Made by a program: the position numbers and the translations under genes. DNA of 64,000 bases from contig NZ_PNOT02000219.1 in the NCBI RefSeq assembly GCF_002879535.1, positions 1 to 64,000 of the forward strand, in the 5' to 3' direction. Below, in pieces: positions 57,526 to 64,000 of the stretch (position 1 is its first letter; each line of letters opens with the position of its first letter). Under the pieces are notes generated by a model that was not told the DNA's origin, made no database searches, and was given only the letters and a program-made list of their open reading frames with translations. Origin of the DNA: Mesorhizobium intechi. Lineage in GTDB: Bacteria; Pseudomonadota; Alphaproteobacteria; Rhizobiales; Rhizobiaceae.

Positions 57526-58077
57526 CTACCGCCCTCTGACCAGGGTCAGGATATCCTCAAGCGGATATAGCATCTTAGGCTGCCTCAATCCCTCAGAATA
57601 CTCGACGAAATTCAAGCTCCGGTAGAAAGCCGTCGAGTCTTCGTTGAAGGACTGAAGGGTCAAAGCGTAGAAACCTGCATGGTCCGAAATAGCCGCCACG
57701 CGTTCGAATACATCCATCAAAAGATGCTGGCCCAAGCCTCTCCGCTGATAGGGCTCGTCGACGCCAACAAACGATAAATGAACAGCGGGGAACGCGGTGT
57801 AGTTTTTCCCCAAGTAAGTCTTGTCCTTGCCCTTGAACGCCTCGACGCTGTCAGACCCCAGCTGAAGGGCATAATATCCGATGCAAACGTTGGACGGCGG
57901 GAGATGGGCACAGAACACCCTGTGCTCCATCCGTTTACCAGACTTGTTTGCCTTGTTTTTAAGGAAGGCGTTGATCGATTTAACGCCGCAATCGAACCTG
58001 TTGACGACGGTTTGCTGACTACCGTACGGCCGAATTTCTACCTGAGCTAAGTCGACCTTCGGGCGCTGACTTGGCAC
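57526..58077 (-). CDS. TacT-like GNAT acetyltransferase (possible toxin)
   Basis: The protein is 183 aa from GTG 58077. The N-terminal block FDCGVKSINAFLKNKANKSG, followed by RVFCAHLPPSNVCIGYYALQ, and the acetyl-CoA motif YQRRGLGQHLLMDVFERVAA, with ALTLQSFNEDSTAFYRSLNF at the end, match the GNAT toxins of TacAT/AtaT type, which acetylate aminoacyl-tRNA. The overlapped upstream gene would be the candidate antitoxin but is not a recognisable DUF1778/ribbon-helix-helix protein. Toxin function is inferred from similarity and overlap only. Confidence 0.68.
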   Translation of the reverse strand: MPSQRPKVDLAQVEIRPYGSQQTVVNRFDCGVKSINAFLKNKANKSGKRMEHRVFCAHLPPSNVCIGYYALQLGSDSVEAFKGKDKTYLGKNYTAFPAVHLSFVGVDEPYQRRGLGQHLLMDVFERVAAISDHAGFYALTLQSFNEDSTAFYRSLNFVEYSEGLRQPKMLYPLEDILTLVRGR

Positions 58078-58255
58078 GGTTCACGGCCTCGTACTGTCGA
58101 CGCATTTCGACAATCTTGGCGTTTGGGCCGCCATTTTCATTTTGAACGCGACGTACAAATTCAGCCGCCTCCCGCTGCGTGCGGAACTTCAGCTTGCCAT
58201 TTTCCTGGGCTAAGCCGTTCCAAAAATCTCTAAACAATTCATATATGTAGCTCAT
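58019..58255 (-). CDS. Small hypothetical protein overlapping the TacT-like gene
   Basis: The protein is 78 aa from ATG 58255 (another start at 58291). Its 3' 59 bp overlap the 5' end of the acetyltransferase gene in a different frame, a usual toxin-antitoxin layout. The sequence is helical and charged (FRTQREAAEFVRRVQNENGG, KIVEMRRQYEAVNRAKSAPE). I see no ribbon-helix-helix motif, so an antitoxin role is unproven. Confidence 0.55.
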   Translation of the reverse strand: MSYIYELFRDFWNGLAQENGKLKFRTQREAAEFVRRVQNENGGPNAKIVEMRRQYEAVNRAKSAPEGRLSSGRNSAVR

Positions 58256-58559
58256 TTCAGGTATCCATAGCTCAACTGCTGACGTTCGCAACGCGCACAG
58301 TCACGCGAGTACCTTCACAGGTAATTCTTATCATTGCGGCGCTCATATTGGAATCGGGCTAGCTGAATTTTTCGCTAACTTCGTCAAATTATGCTGAACG
58401 ACCGCAGCCTCACATAAGGAAACAACGAGATGCATTGAAGGTCAGTTCCAGCAATTCTGACCTGCGCGCAACGCACAGCATCATTACCCCGGCCGCGCCG
58501 CCGTTCGCCTCGCTGTGGCCCGCAAGCGGCGCTCTATTCGACTCTCGCCCCGCCGTACC
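58256..58559. other. Gap with no credible gene
   Basis: About 300 bp of mixed composition, more AT-rich than its neighbours (58310-58460). Nothing repeated or promoter-like stands out, but it must carry the promoter of the TacT-like pair. Confidence 0.5.
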
Positions 58560-58793
58560 CTACTGCGAACGCTCGACCGCAAAGGTAGGCGCGTCCTCGC
58601 CCTCGCCAGCCTGAAGGAATTCTACGATCGCCGATAGAAGCCGCTCGGCGACGATCCGGTTCATGACCAACTCAATCTCGCCCCTGTCTGTCTCCAGTTC
58701 GAGCAAACCGAGCAGTCGATCAGTCGACAGAAGGGTCGTTTCAGCGGCGAGCAGTTTGGTGAATGAGGTTCGGCCGCCGAGCTTGCGCGTCAT
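58560..58793 (-). CDS. Hypothetical protein
   Basis: The protein is 77 aa from ATG 58793. Leu/Glu-rich (TTLLSTDRLLGLLELETDRG, ERLLSAIVEFLQAGEGEDAP), probably helical. The codon pattern is acceptable for this genome. Family unknown. Confidence 0.5.
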   Translation of the reverse strand: MTRKLGGRTSFTKLLAAETTLLSTDRLLGLLELETDRGEIELVMNRIVAERLLSAIVEFLQAGEGEDAPTFAVERSQ

Positions 58794-58850
58794 GGTGACT
58801 CCAGAAAGTACGCGCGAGGCGCTGCGCCGCCTATTTGGCCGTCCACGCGC

Positions 58851-59069
58851 TCAATTGAGCTTCCGAATGCGTCCCTTTTCGATCTGGAACACTCCGTTGG
58901 CTCCGCCTTGGCGCTCGAAATCAGACTGGATCTCGTCCCAGGTGCCGAGGTAGTGGCCGCAATCTGCGCAGGTAATCGGCGTTGTAGGTTTGGCGTCTTT
59001 GGGGATTTGCAATCGGATCGTGCCGCAATAGGGACACTCCAGGAGGTGGTCCAGATACTCGCCGGCCAT
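58851..59069 (-). CDS. Small zinc-ribbon-like protein
   Basis: The protein is 72 aa from ATG 59069. Two CxxC knuckles (LECPYCGTIRLQIPKDAKPT and PITCADCGHYLGTWDEIQSD) can bind one zinc. No larger domain is visible; such ribbons occur in small accessory proteins of phages and plasmids. Confidence 0.68.
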   Translation of the reverse strand: MAGEYLDHLLECPYCGTIRLQIPKDAKPTTPITCADCGHYLGTWDEIQSDFERQGGANGVFQIEKGRIRKLN

Positions 59070-59098
59070 GATGATTGCAGCCCTTTATCATCAACCCT

Positions 59099-59521
59099 TT
59101 AGCGTTGCGACGTACGCGCTAAAATCCGGGCTTCCCGTACAATGGAAGCTTTGTCATGTCCCACAAGCGATACAATTTCTCGAATTTGTGCTTCTGAGAC
59201 CCCAGTTTCCCGAGCGAGCGCCGCAACAACTTCCGCGCTCAGACCTAGTCGTCCTGGTTCCATCGCCATTTTCGCTCCTGCGCCTCCGTTGGGGCAGGAG
59301 TGCGATGTTCGCTCCCAAGCGTCGACGCCCTTACAAGTTGCCGACGATGAATGGTTGTACGCTTTCCGACCCTCGTTAGCCAGCGACAAAGCTGCCCCGC
59401 CACATACGACGCGCGACCTACTTCCGCGTAATGCCAGCAATTCAGGATCGATTTCTTTACCGTCGCCGGTGGCCCGGTCTGATATCCAGTGGTAGAGGAA
59501 ATCGCTCCCGCGCTTGCTCAT
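59099..59521 (-). CDS. Hypothetical ORF coupled to the DNA ligase gene, DUF3606-like tail
   Basis: The ORF is 140 aa from ATG 59521, overlapping the ligase stop by ATGA. Residues 1-40 (MSKRGSDFLYHWISDRATGD) look protein-like. The middle (~45-80) is low in confidence. The last ~45 residues (LSAEVVAALARETGVSEAQI, REIVSLVGHDKASIVREARI) resemble a small DUF3606-type helical unit, and an internal start at 59269 or 59263 is possible. It may be one protein or two small ones. Confidence 0.45.
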   Translation of the reverse strand: MSKRGSDFLYHWISDRATGDGKEIDPELLALRGSRSRVVCGGAALSLANEGRKAYNHSSSATCKGVDAWERTSHSCPNGGAGAKMAMEPGRLGLSAEVVAALARETGVSEAQIREIVSLVGHDKASIVREARILARTSQR

Positions 59522-60375
59522 TCTTCCCGGAAATCCTGTAACGAGGCGTGCCGCAAATCCGCCTCGCCGCGCAAGTGCTTCACGCGCCCGATGATGCCCC
59601 GCCTCACCCATTGCGTCGCCGGCCGCTTCATGCCCTTCGGCGCCGGGCCGGCGTGCTCCTGAACGCGCTTCCACAACCGCTCGCGGATCGCCTGGCTGGA
59701 ATTGATGAAGGCCGATCCAACATAGCGCCCGGTCGCACGATCGGCCATCAGCGCAAAGGCGGGCTTGCCGGCTTCACGCTCGACGCCGATCAGCTCGTAT
59801 TCGTCGACGGAATAGCACTTCGCCTTCAGCCAGTTGGTTGACGGGCCGCTGCGGTACTTACTGTCGCGGCGCTTCGATACCATTCCTTCAAGGCCGGCCT
59901 GGTCGACAAGGTGGAAGATCGCCTTGGCGTCGCCCGGCAGCGGCTCGCTGAACTGGATCCGGCCGCCAGGCTCGATCATGCTGGCCAGGATCTCGCGCCG
60001 CTCTTCGAGCGCCATATCGCGCAGATCATGACCATTGAGGTGCAGCAGGTCGAAGGCGACGAAATAGAGGTCATGCTGCCGCCGCGTGATCGCCTTGCGC
60101 AGTTCGCCAAAGTCGGACAAGCCGGCTTCGTTGAGCACGATGATCTCGCCGTCGATTATCGCGCTCTCTGCACCGAGCCTCGCCGCCTCCTGCACCAGGT
60201 CGCGATACTTGGCCGTCCAGTCATGGCCGTTGCGGGTGTAGATGCGAGTGCCGTCTTCGTCGATGATCAGCTGCGAGCGATAGCCGTCGAACTTGACTTC
60301 GTGAATCCACGCATCGCCCTCGGGAGGGTGCTCGACAAGGGTCGGCATCAGAGGCGCGACAAATTTCAAACGCAT
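59518..60375 (-). CDS. ATP-dependent DNA ligase, LigD ligase-domain type, stand-alone
   Basis: The protein is 285 aa from ATG 60375. Adenylation motif I, HEVKFDGYRSQLIIDEDG, has the catalytic lysine at residue 28. Motifs III-VI include IDGEIIVLNEAG, FVAFDLLHLNGHDLRD, GLEGMVSKRRDSKYRSG and NWLKAKCY. The OB-fold part continues to the C-terminus (KRPATQWVRRGIIGRVKHLR). It lacks the polymerase and phosphoesterase domains of full LigD. It may act in end joining or repair with separate partners. The next gene is coupled by ATGA. Confidence 0.9.
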   Translation of the reverse strand: MRLKFVAPLMPTLVEHPPEGDAWIHEVKFDGYRSQLIIDEDGTRIYTRNGHDWTAKYRDLVQEAARLGAESAIIDGEIIVLNEAGLSDFGELRKAITRRQHDLYFVAFDLLHLNGHDLRDMALEERREILASMIEPGGRIQFSEPLPGDAKAIFHLVDQAGLEGMVSKRRDSKYRSGPSTNWLKAKCYSVDEYELIGVEREAGKPAFALMADRATGRYVGSAFINSSQAIRERLWKRVQEHAGPAPKGMKRPATQWVRRGIIGRVKHLRGEADLRHASLQDFREE

Positions 60376-60488
60376 GCACAGGAACTCATAGACGCAATTC
60401 AATTAGATTTAGCTAAAATAGTTCCCAATCTCGAAACCTAAATTCCCTTGAAACGTTCTGCCGATTTCAGCGGTCGGGAGGTCGTTCC

Positions 60489-60773
60489 ATGGGTTTTTTA
60501 CCGCTTTCCATCGAACTGTTAGACGGGAGTAAAATGCGTGTCTCGTCCATCTGCGAGGCCGAGATTGCGCTTCAAGGGCAATGGCGAAGCAAGGCGGCTG
60601 CACCTTATAAGGACGCTTGTCGGCTCATAGCTGCAGCCAAAGACGGAACCTGCAATCCAACTATTGCTTTCGCGGCGTTCAAGGCCGCCGCTATAGATCA
60701 GCGCCTGTTGCTGCCTGCAAAGAAGTGTGGTGCGCTCAAGATGCTGGATGACGTGGCCAAAGACATGATGTGA
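60489..60773 (+). CDS. DUF982 domain protein
   Basis: The protein is 94 aa with GGGAGG upstream of ATG 60489. The pattern V/ISICEAEIALQGQW, KAAAPYKDACRLIAAAKDGT and IAFAAFKAAAIDQRLLLP is the DUF982 family, abundant in Rhizobium and Mesorhizobium plasmids and islands. Function is unknown. Divergent from the ligase gene. Confidence 0.82.
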   Translation: MGFLPLSIELLDGSKMRVSSICEAEIALQGQWRSKAAAPYKDACRLIAAAKDGTCNPTIAFAAFKAAAIDQRLLLPAKKCGALKMLDDVAKDMM

Positions 60774-60782
60774 CGCACGGCG

Positions 60783-61013
60783 GTGCATATGAGGAACGAT
60801 CCCGAATGCCGGGCAGCCCTGCGCCTGATCAGAGAGACGATCGAAATCCATTGCCCGCCTGGCGTGCTGCCCAGCGAGGAAGTCGTGAACGGCCTGTATG
60901 GGCCGGGCCTCATGGAGGAGGCCGAGGCGCTCGCCGCCGCCGTTGTAGAAACCGTCGACAGGCTGACACTACGAGCGACCGCGAAGCCGCCCGCGCCAAG
61001 TATCAAGGCGTAG
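60783..61013 (+). CDS. Hypothetical small protein
   Basis: The protein is 76 aa from GTG 60783, or 74 aa from ATG 60789. Helical with Glu/Ala/Leu bias (EIHCPPGVLPSEEVVNGLYG, MEEAEALAAAVVETVDRLTL). It lies 9 bp after the DUF982 gene, so coexpression is likely. Unknown family. Confidence 0.58.
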   Translation: MHMRNDPECRAALRLIRETIEIHCPPGVLPSEEVVNGLYGPGLMEEAEALAAAVVETVDRLTLRATAKPPAPSIKA

Positions 61014-61081
61014 AGCCCGGTCGGCGTTCGTGCCGCGGATTTTGTATAAGTGGCAGTTTATCGGCAAGAGCTAGAGCTCCA

Positions 61082-61306
61082 TCATTGCTCTATGGTCAGC
61101 GTAGCCCGATAGACGACACTTCCCAGATCATCGCGGACTGTGACAACCATCGTTTCGCTCAGGTTGCTCGTTGCCATCTCGTCAACGGCTATGTCGTTCG
61201 TCGCCTTAAGCGCTTCCCGCCGCATTTCGCTGGTGCTGGGAAGATCCACCCACGCATCGCCCAAACTAACCCCGTTAAGGACCACCTCGAACAAATATCG
61301 CGACAT
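61082..61306 (-). CDS. DUF6894 family protein
   Basis: The protein is 74 aa from ATG 61306; upstream start codons are weaker. MSRYLFEVVLNGVSLGDAWV, LPSTSEMRREALKATNDIAV and ETMVVTVRDDLGSVVYRATL match the short DUF6894 proteins (RYFFDV...DE...VRD) of rhizobia. Function is unknown. Confidence 0.78.
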   Translation of the reverse strand: MSRYLFEVVLNGVSLGDAWVDLPSTSEMRREALKATNDIAVDEMATSNLSETMVVTVRDDLGSVVYRATLTIEQ

Positions 61307-61643
61307 GTTCCAGCATCGCACGAACGGGAGTTCGTGCATTCACATTTGATTTAGGGACAAGGCGCCCCGCCGCTGAATTTGCCTACATGGGTGATCGGGT
61401 TAGCGGGAGCCCCCTGCGGGGGCGAATATGTAAGGGCCGTCCATAGTCCATTGCCGCAGGCTGCCAATTGTCGTGTCCTTTCAATGAAACAGCAGCGCAC
61501 CGACGACGGCCAGCGAGGCGATGAGGGCGAGGGCCGGCATCAGGCCTGCCCCTGCGGTTGGACCGCCAAAAGCGCGTCTGGCGCAGCCTGGCGGCTCGCT
61601 GTGACGCGCCCCACAAGCCTTTTGGGCCGGACCATGGTGCTGC
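61307..61643. other. Gap without a convincing gene
   Basis: About 340 bp. Two overlapping minus-strand frames end near 61383 and 61481. One has a short hydrophobic tail (MPALALIASLAVVGALLFH), but neither has a good start site, so no gene is called. Confidence 0.5.
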
Positions 61644-61775
61644 CTATCGGCTCCAATCTTGGGGCAAGGCATTGTAGAGTAGCAGACCCGCCGCCAAAGA
61701 CAGGATCGCCCCTAATAAGCCCGGGCCGGTCAACCCTGAATAAAATAGGAAAGCGAACGCCAACTGAGACATCAT
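61644..61775 (-). CDS. Possible 43-aa small membrane protein
   Basis: The ORF starts with ATGATG (61775-61770) preceded by AAGGGGTGG, and stops with TAG at 61644. It encodes two short hydrophobic stretches (QLAFAFLFYSGLTGPGLLGA, ILSLAAGLLLYNALPQDW). It is shorter than usual gene calls; composition and ribosome site make it plausible, nothing more. Confidence 0.4.
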   Translation of the reverse strand: MMSQLAFAFLFYSGLTGPGLLGAILSLAAGLLLYNALPQDWSR

Positions 61776-61827
61776 TCCACCCCTTGGGGTTTTGGCAGGT
61801 TTGCTGAGAGAGAACCTTTAGAGCGCG

Positions 61828-62202
61828 CTAAAGTTCCGGCCTGGATTCGGCGCCGTTCGCCTCTTGGCGGCTCGCTGTGGCGGCAAGGAAGCGTGCCGCG
61901 GACTCGGCGCGGTATCGCGCTGTGGCCTCCTGCTGCACGCGCTCGCGCTCGAGCCTGTACTCTTCGGGCAGCGGTTGCCAGTCGGCCGGCTTGTTCTTCA
62001 TCGTCCATTTTTCGCCGCGGTAGCCCCAATGAGCGATGCCAACGAGGTCTGAGCCATCAAACCAGCAAGAAACGTTGAGCTTGGCGAAATGCAGCGCCCT
62101 GGCAGCCCACCAGACCTTTTCTATGCGGGCCTCGCCGTCGCCGTCATACTTCCAGGGCGCCCAGCCTTTGCCAGGTCGTTCGATGAGATCGATGTCACGC
62201 AT
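61828..62202 (-). CDS. Hypothetical protein
   Basis: The protein is 124 aa from ATG 62202 (MRDIDLIERPGKGWAPWKYD); a longer frame to 62253 has less convincing start context. Compact, Trp-rich core (RIEKVWWAARALHFAKLNVS, GIAHWGYRGEKWTMKNKPAD), then a charged helical tail of ~35 residues (EEYRLERERVQQEATARYRA). No domain recognised. Perhaps mobile-element cargo. Confidence 0.6.
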   Translation of the reverse strand: MRDIDLIERPGKGWAPWKYDGDGEARIEKVWWAARALHFAKLNVSCWFDGSDLVGIAHWGYRGEKWTMKNKPADWQPLPEEYRLERERVQQEATARYRAESAARFLAATASRQEANGAESRPEL

Positions 62203-62645
62203 GTCGATACATCCAACCTTCGAAAATAGGCCTTGGCGAAACCATCGCAACACCTCAACGGCATGTTGCGCAAGGGCTTGAGCAATCTGAATCTTAATCT
62301 ATTTGCCGATTTGGCCGTGCCGAAAGGCGACCTACTGGAGACCGAAATACCCCCTTCGTACGTACTGCTTTAGCTGACGCTGAATAACGGGGTATATCGA
62401 CTGAATGACCGCGCCTGCCCCGCTGCCGCCTAACCCGTTCACATAGTTAAGATGCGAAATCGCTAATATTAGCAACCACTTACATCAAGACACGCTTATC
62501 GCTCAAGCAACCAAGGGTTAACCGATTGTTAATCCACAGTTGACTCGCCCCGTATGCCGGGAACAGGATCAGTCCAGGACCGGGGGATGAGCACCTTCAG
62601 GGGCACCTTTGTCCGGGTGTAAATCAGTGTAAAAGGGGAAGTCAA
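62203..62645. other. Promoter region upstream of the pilin pair
   Basis: 440 bp without a gene. AT-rich up to 62540. It holds the CtrA-type box listed separately and a -35-like TTGACT (62540-62545), then a long GC-rich untranslated leader (62550-62640) with short dyads and an AGGGGAAG ribosome site just before ATG 62646. Confidence 0.6.
62518..62534 (+). promoter_or_regulatory. CtrA-type binding box TTAA-N7-TTAA
   Basis: TTAACCGATTGTTAATC matches the full alphaproteobacterial CtrA consensus, ending 5 bp before a TTGACT element at 62540. In Caulobacter the pilA (Flp pilin) gene is a CtrA target, and the box lies ~110 bp upstream of the pilin genes here. Confidence 0.75.
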
Positions 62646-62819
62646 ATGAAGAAGCTTCTTGAACAGTTCCGCGCCGACGAAAACGGCGCAGCGATGGTGG
62701 AATATACCGTTCTTCTCGGCATTATTACCGTGGCCGTTATCGCGACGGTCGTCCTGGTCGGCACCTGGATCAGCGGCCGGTGGACCTCGCTCAACACCGC
62801 TCTCCAGGCTGCGGCTTAA
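62646..62819 (+). CDS. Flp/Fap-type IVb pilin, first copy
   Basis: The precursor is 57 aa from ATG 62646. Short basic leader (MKKLLEQFRADENG), then the prepilin motif GAAMVEYTVLLGIITVAVIA with G at the cleavage site, E+5-type glutamate (E of VEY) and a hydrophobic assembly helix, ending TWISGRWTSLNTALQAAA. It would be cleaved by a TadV/CpaA-like prepilin peptidase and exported by Tad machinery, neither visible in this window. It is followed by a second copy 6 bp later. Confidence 0.92.
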   Translation: MKKLLEQFRADENGAAMVEYTVLLGIITVAVIATVVLVGTWISGRWTSLNTALQAAA

Positions 62820-62825
62820 ACCACC

Positions 62826-62999
62826 ATGGAGGCGCTCATCGCGAGGTTTATCGCCGATGATGACGGCGCAGCTATGGTCGAGTATAGTGTCCTCCTTGGC
62901 ATCATCACTGTGGCTGTCATCGCCACGGTCGTCCTAGTGGGCGGCTGGGTAAGTGCTCAGTGGACATCATTGAACACAACACTTACCGCAGCAGCTTAG
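62826..62999 (+). CDS. Flp/Fap-type IVb pilin, second copy
   Basis: The precursor is also 57 aa from ATG 62826 (leader MEALIARFIADDDG, motif GAAMVEYSVLLGIITVAVIA, end GWVSAQWTSLNTTLTAAA). About two thirds of its residues equal those of the first copy, with all residues of the assembly helix core shared, so a tandem duplication is clear. Synonymous differences are frequent, so the duplication is not very recent. Confidence 0.92.
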   Translation: MEALIARFIADDDGAAMVEYSVLLGIITVAVIATVVLVGGWVSAQWTSLNTTLTAAA

Positions 63000-63007
63000 G
63001 GAAACAA

Positions 63008-63086
63008 CGCCGAGCGATTGAACCCCGTTCGGCGATGAGTCGACAGCAAGCCAGCCCTTTCATGAGCTAGGATTGGCTTGCTGTCG
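63008..63086 (+). terminator. Two strong hairpins after the pilin pair
   Basis: First: CGCCGA (63008-63013) with TCGGCG (63029-63034). Second: CGACAGCAAGCCA (63041-63053) with TGGCTTGCTGTCG (63074-63086), perfect 13-bp stem and 20-nt loop. No T tract follows, so they may stabilise the pilin mRNA rather than end transcription. Confidence 0.5.
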
Positions 63087-63122
63087 GCGACACTCTCTCC
63101 CTCTCAGTGTGAGAACAACCCC

Positions 63123-64000
63123 TTGCCGAACCGTCCCATTATCGTGCTGTCATTCGGCTTGACGGCGCTCGTAGCAGCGTTGGACATCGCCTGGCTGCCC
63201 TTTTCGAAAATTCACGTTGACACCTCCAACGTTTCGGTGATCGCGAAACTAGGGCTTGGCATGGTCCTGCTATACGGCATCAGCGTCGCCGTGTCTTTGC
63301 GCGTAGGAAACGACAAATCGCTGCTTGGGCAGTTGATTGGCCGGCTGGCATATATCATCAGATCGCTCATTGGGGTAACGATGCTATCCCTTCCTTTTGG
63401 CATCGCTTTCGGTATATTTATTTGCCTTGCATCTTCAACCGGGAGAGAACTCGTCGATGCGCAACTAGCAGCGATCGACCGCGCCGTCGGCTTTGACTGG
63501 CTGGCATTCCTCTCGGCCATGAATGGGGATCCTATCGTCAGTAAGGTCCTGGTTTTGGCCTACCATACCGCCGGCTTGCAGGTTCTGGCGCTGCTGATCT
63601 CGTACGCGGCGATGCAGAGAGCGGACCGCATGATCGAGTTCACCGTGCTGAACCTTGTCTGCCTGACGATCACGGGCATCCTGGTCGCCTTTTTCCCGGC
63701 GGCAGGCGCCTACGCCTATTTCAACCCGCCACCAGGGGCATACAATAACTTCACTGAGCATGCCGGTATGTGGCACTACTCCACTTTACTTAAGCTGCGC
63801 TCTGGTGATCCCTTCACACTCTTCCTCGACGACCCGCAGCCCTTGGTTACCTTTCCGTCGTACCACACAGCTGTAGGGATCTTTGTCGCCTGGTCGGCTC
63901 GCGGCTTCCGTTTTTTCTGGCCGGTTGCAGCGCTTGAGGCGGTGATGATCCTCAGCACCTTACCGGAAGGCGGGCACCACCTAGTAGACGTGGTCGCGGG
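63123..64000 (+). CDS. PAP2-superfamily membrane phosphatase-like protein, partial
   Basis: Reading frame of 292+ codons from TTG 63123 (in-frame stop at 63111), open through the end of the window. Several hydrophobic segments (PIIVLSFGLTALVAALDIAW, LQVLALLISYAAMQRADR and NLVCLTITGILVAFFPAAGA). The C-terminal part shows the PAP2 signature halves VTFPSYHTAVGIFVAWSARG and TLPEGGHHLVDVVAG with catalytic histidines. It may act on lipid phosphates or resemble inositol-phosphoryl-ceramide-synthase-like proteins. It starts just after the pilin hairpins. Confidence 0.8.
   Translation, partial: MPNRPIIVLSFGLTALVAALDIAWLPFSKIHVDTSNVSVIAKLGLGMVLLYGISVAVSLRVGNDKSLLGQLIGRLAYIIRSLIGVTMLSLPFGIAFGIFICLASSTGRELVDAQLAAIDRAVGFDWLAFLSAMNGDPIVSKVLVLAYHTAGLQVLALLISYAAMQRADRMIEFTVLNLVCLTITGILVAFFPAAGAYAYFNPPPGAYNNFTEHAGMWHYSTLLKLRSGDPFTLFLDDPQPLVTFPSYHTAVGIFVAWSARGFRFFWPVAALEAVMILSTLPEGGHHLVDVVA

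Noticed and set aside
61383-61672. Two overlapping minus-strand small ORFs
   Set aside because: Their products are Arg/Pro-rich with poor start sites; only a 19-residue hydrophobic end looks protein-like.
56391-62300. Integrated element with defined ends
   Set aside because: No integrase and no second copy of the tRNA-Ser 3' end were found, so only a suspicion of accessory DNA is reported.

Overview
The window reads as chromosomal DNA of a Mesorhizobium-like alphaproteobacterium (Rhizobiales). This is inferred from high GC, third-codon G/C preference, rhizobial signature proteins (DUF2312, DUF6867, DUF982, DUF6894, a large L21 with a helix-hairpin-helix tail), the characteristic intergenic palindromes of this group, and an alphaproteobacterial CtrA box. 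No database search was run.

Layout: (1) 1-8.4 kb: a frameshifted secreted protein, a membrane-anchored AraC regulator, a TetR/NmrA-like/DUF1772 unit, YebC with a coupled SelW-like protein, an ArsR-SRPBCC-VOC-VOC-SRPBCC cluster and TerC. (2) 8.4-15.4 kb: YmdB-type phosphodiesterase, 5-formyl-THF cyclo-ligase with a 6S RNA upstream, a MoxR/GNAT/VWA/MBL/MsrB run, and small hypotheticals including DUF2312. (3) 15.5-25.7 kb: pyruvate carboxylase, then a branched-chain amino-acid ABC transporter (livHMGF, a DUF6867 protein and the binding protein). (4) 26-32.4 kb: a trans-4-hydroxyproline degradation cluster (epimerase, FAD dehydrogenase, DapA-family deaminase) with a divergent GntR regulator, a small secreted protein, and mmsA with a divergent LysR regulator. 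(5) 33.3-40.6 kb: a lipoprotein PLA2/PLD pair, the D-alanine pair dadA/alr split by two Rnk-type genes, and rppH. (6) 40.6-56 kb: a conserved housekeeping block: YibQ-type deacetylase, ctpA, EnvC, rlmH, rsfS, (MscS, MFS), nadD, proA, proB, obgE, an EEP phosphatase, two acetyltransferases, rpmA and rplU.

From the tRNA-Ser(CGA) gene at 56.4 kb rightward the character changes. Genes become short, hypothetical and loosely packed: phage-like ORFs, a TacT-like acetyltransferase overlapping a small partner, a stand-alone LigD-type ligase with a coupled ORF, DUF982 and DUF6894 proteins. This ends in a tandem pair of Flp/Fap type IVb pilin genes under a perfect TTAA-N7-TTAA CtrA-type box and a PAP2-family membrane protein cut by the window end. 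No integrase or far attachment repeat is visible, so the accessory nature is an inference.

The most interesting items are: the same helix-hairpin-helix tail on two unrelated proteins (LivG and ribosomal L21); the adjacent PLA2-like and PLD-like lipoproteins; the Flp pilin pair with CtrA box and large downstream hairpins; the TacT-like overlapping pair; a mobile palindrome that supplies the N-terminus of an enzyme; and several perfect operator-like inverted repeats in divergent promoters.
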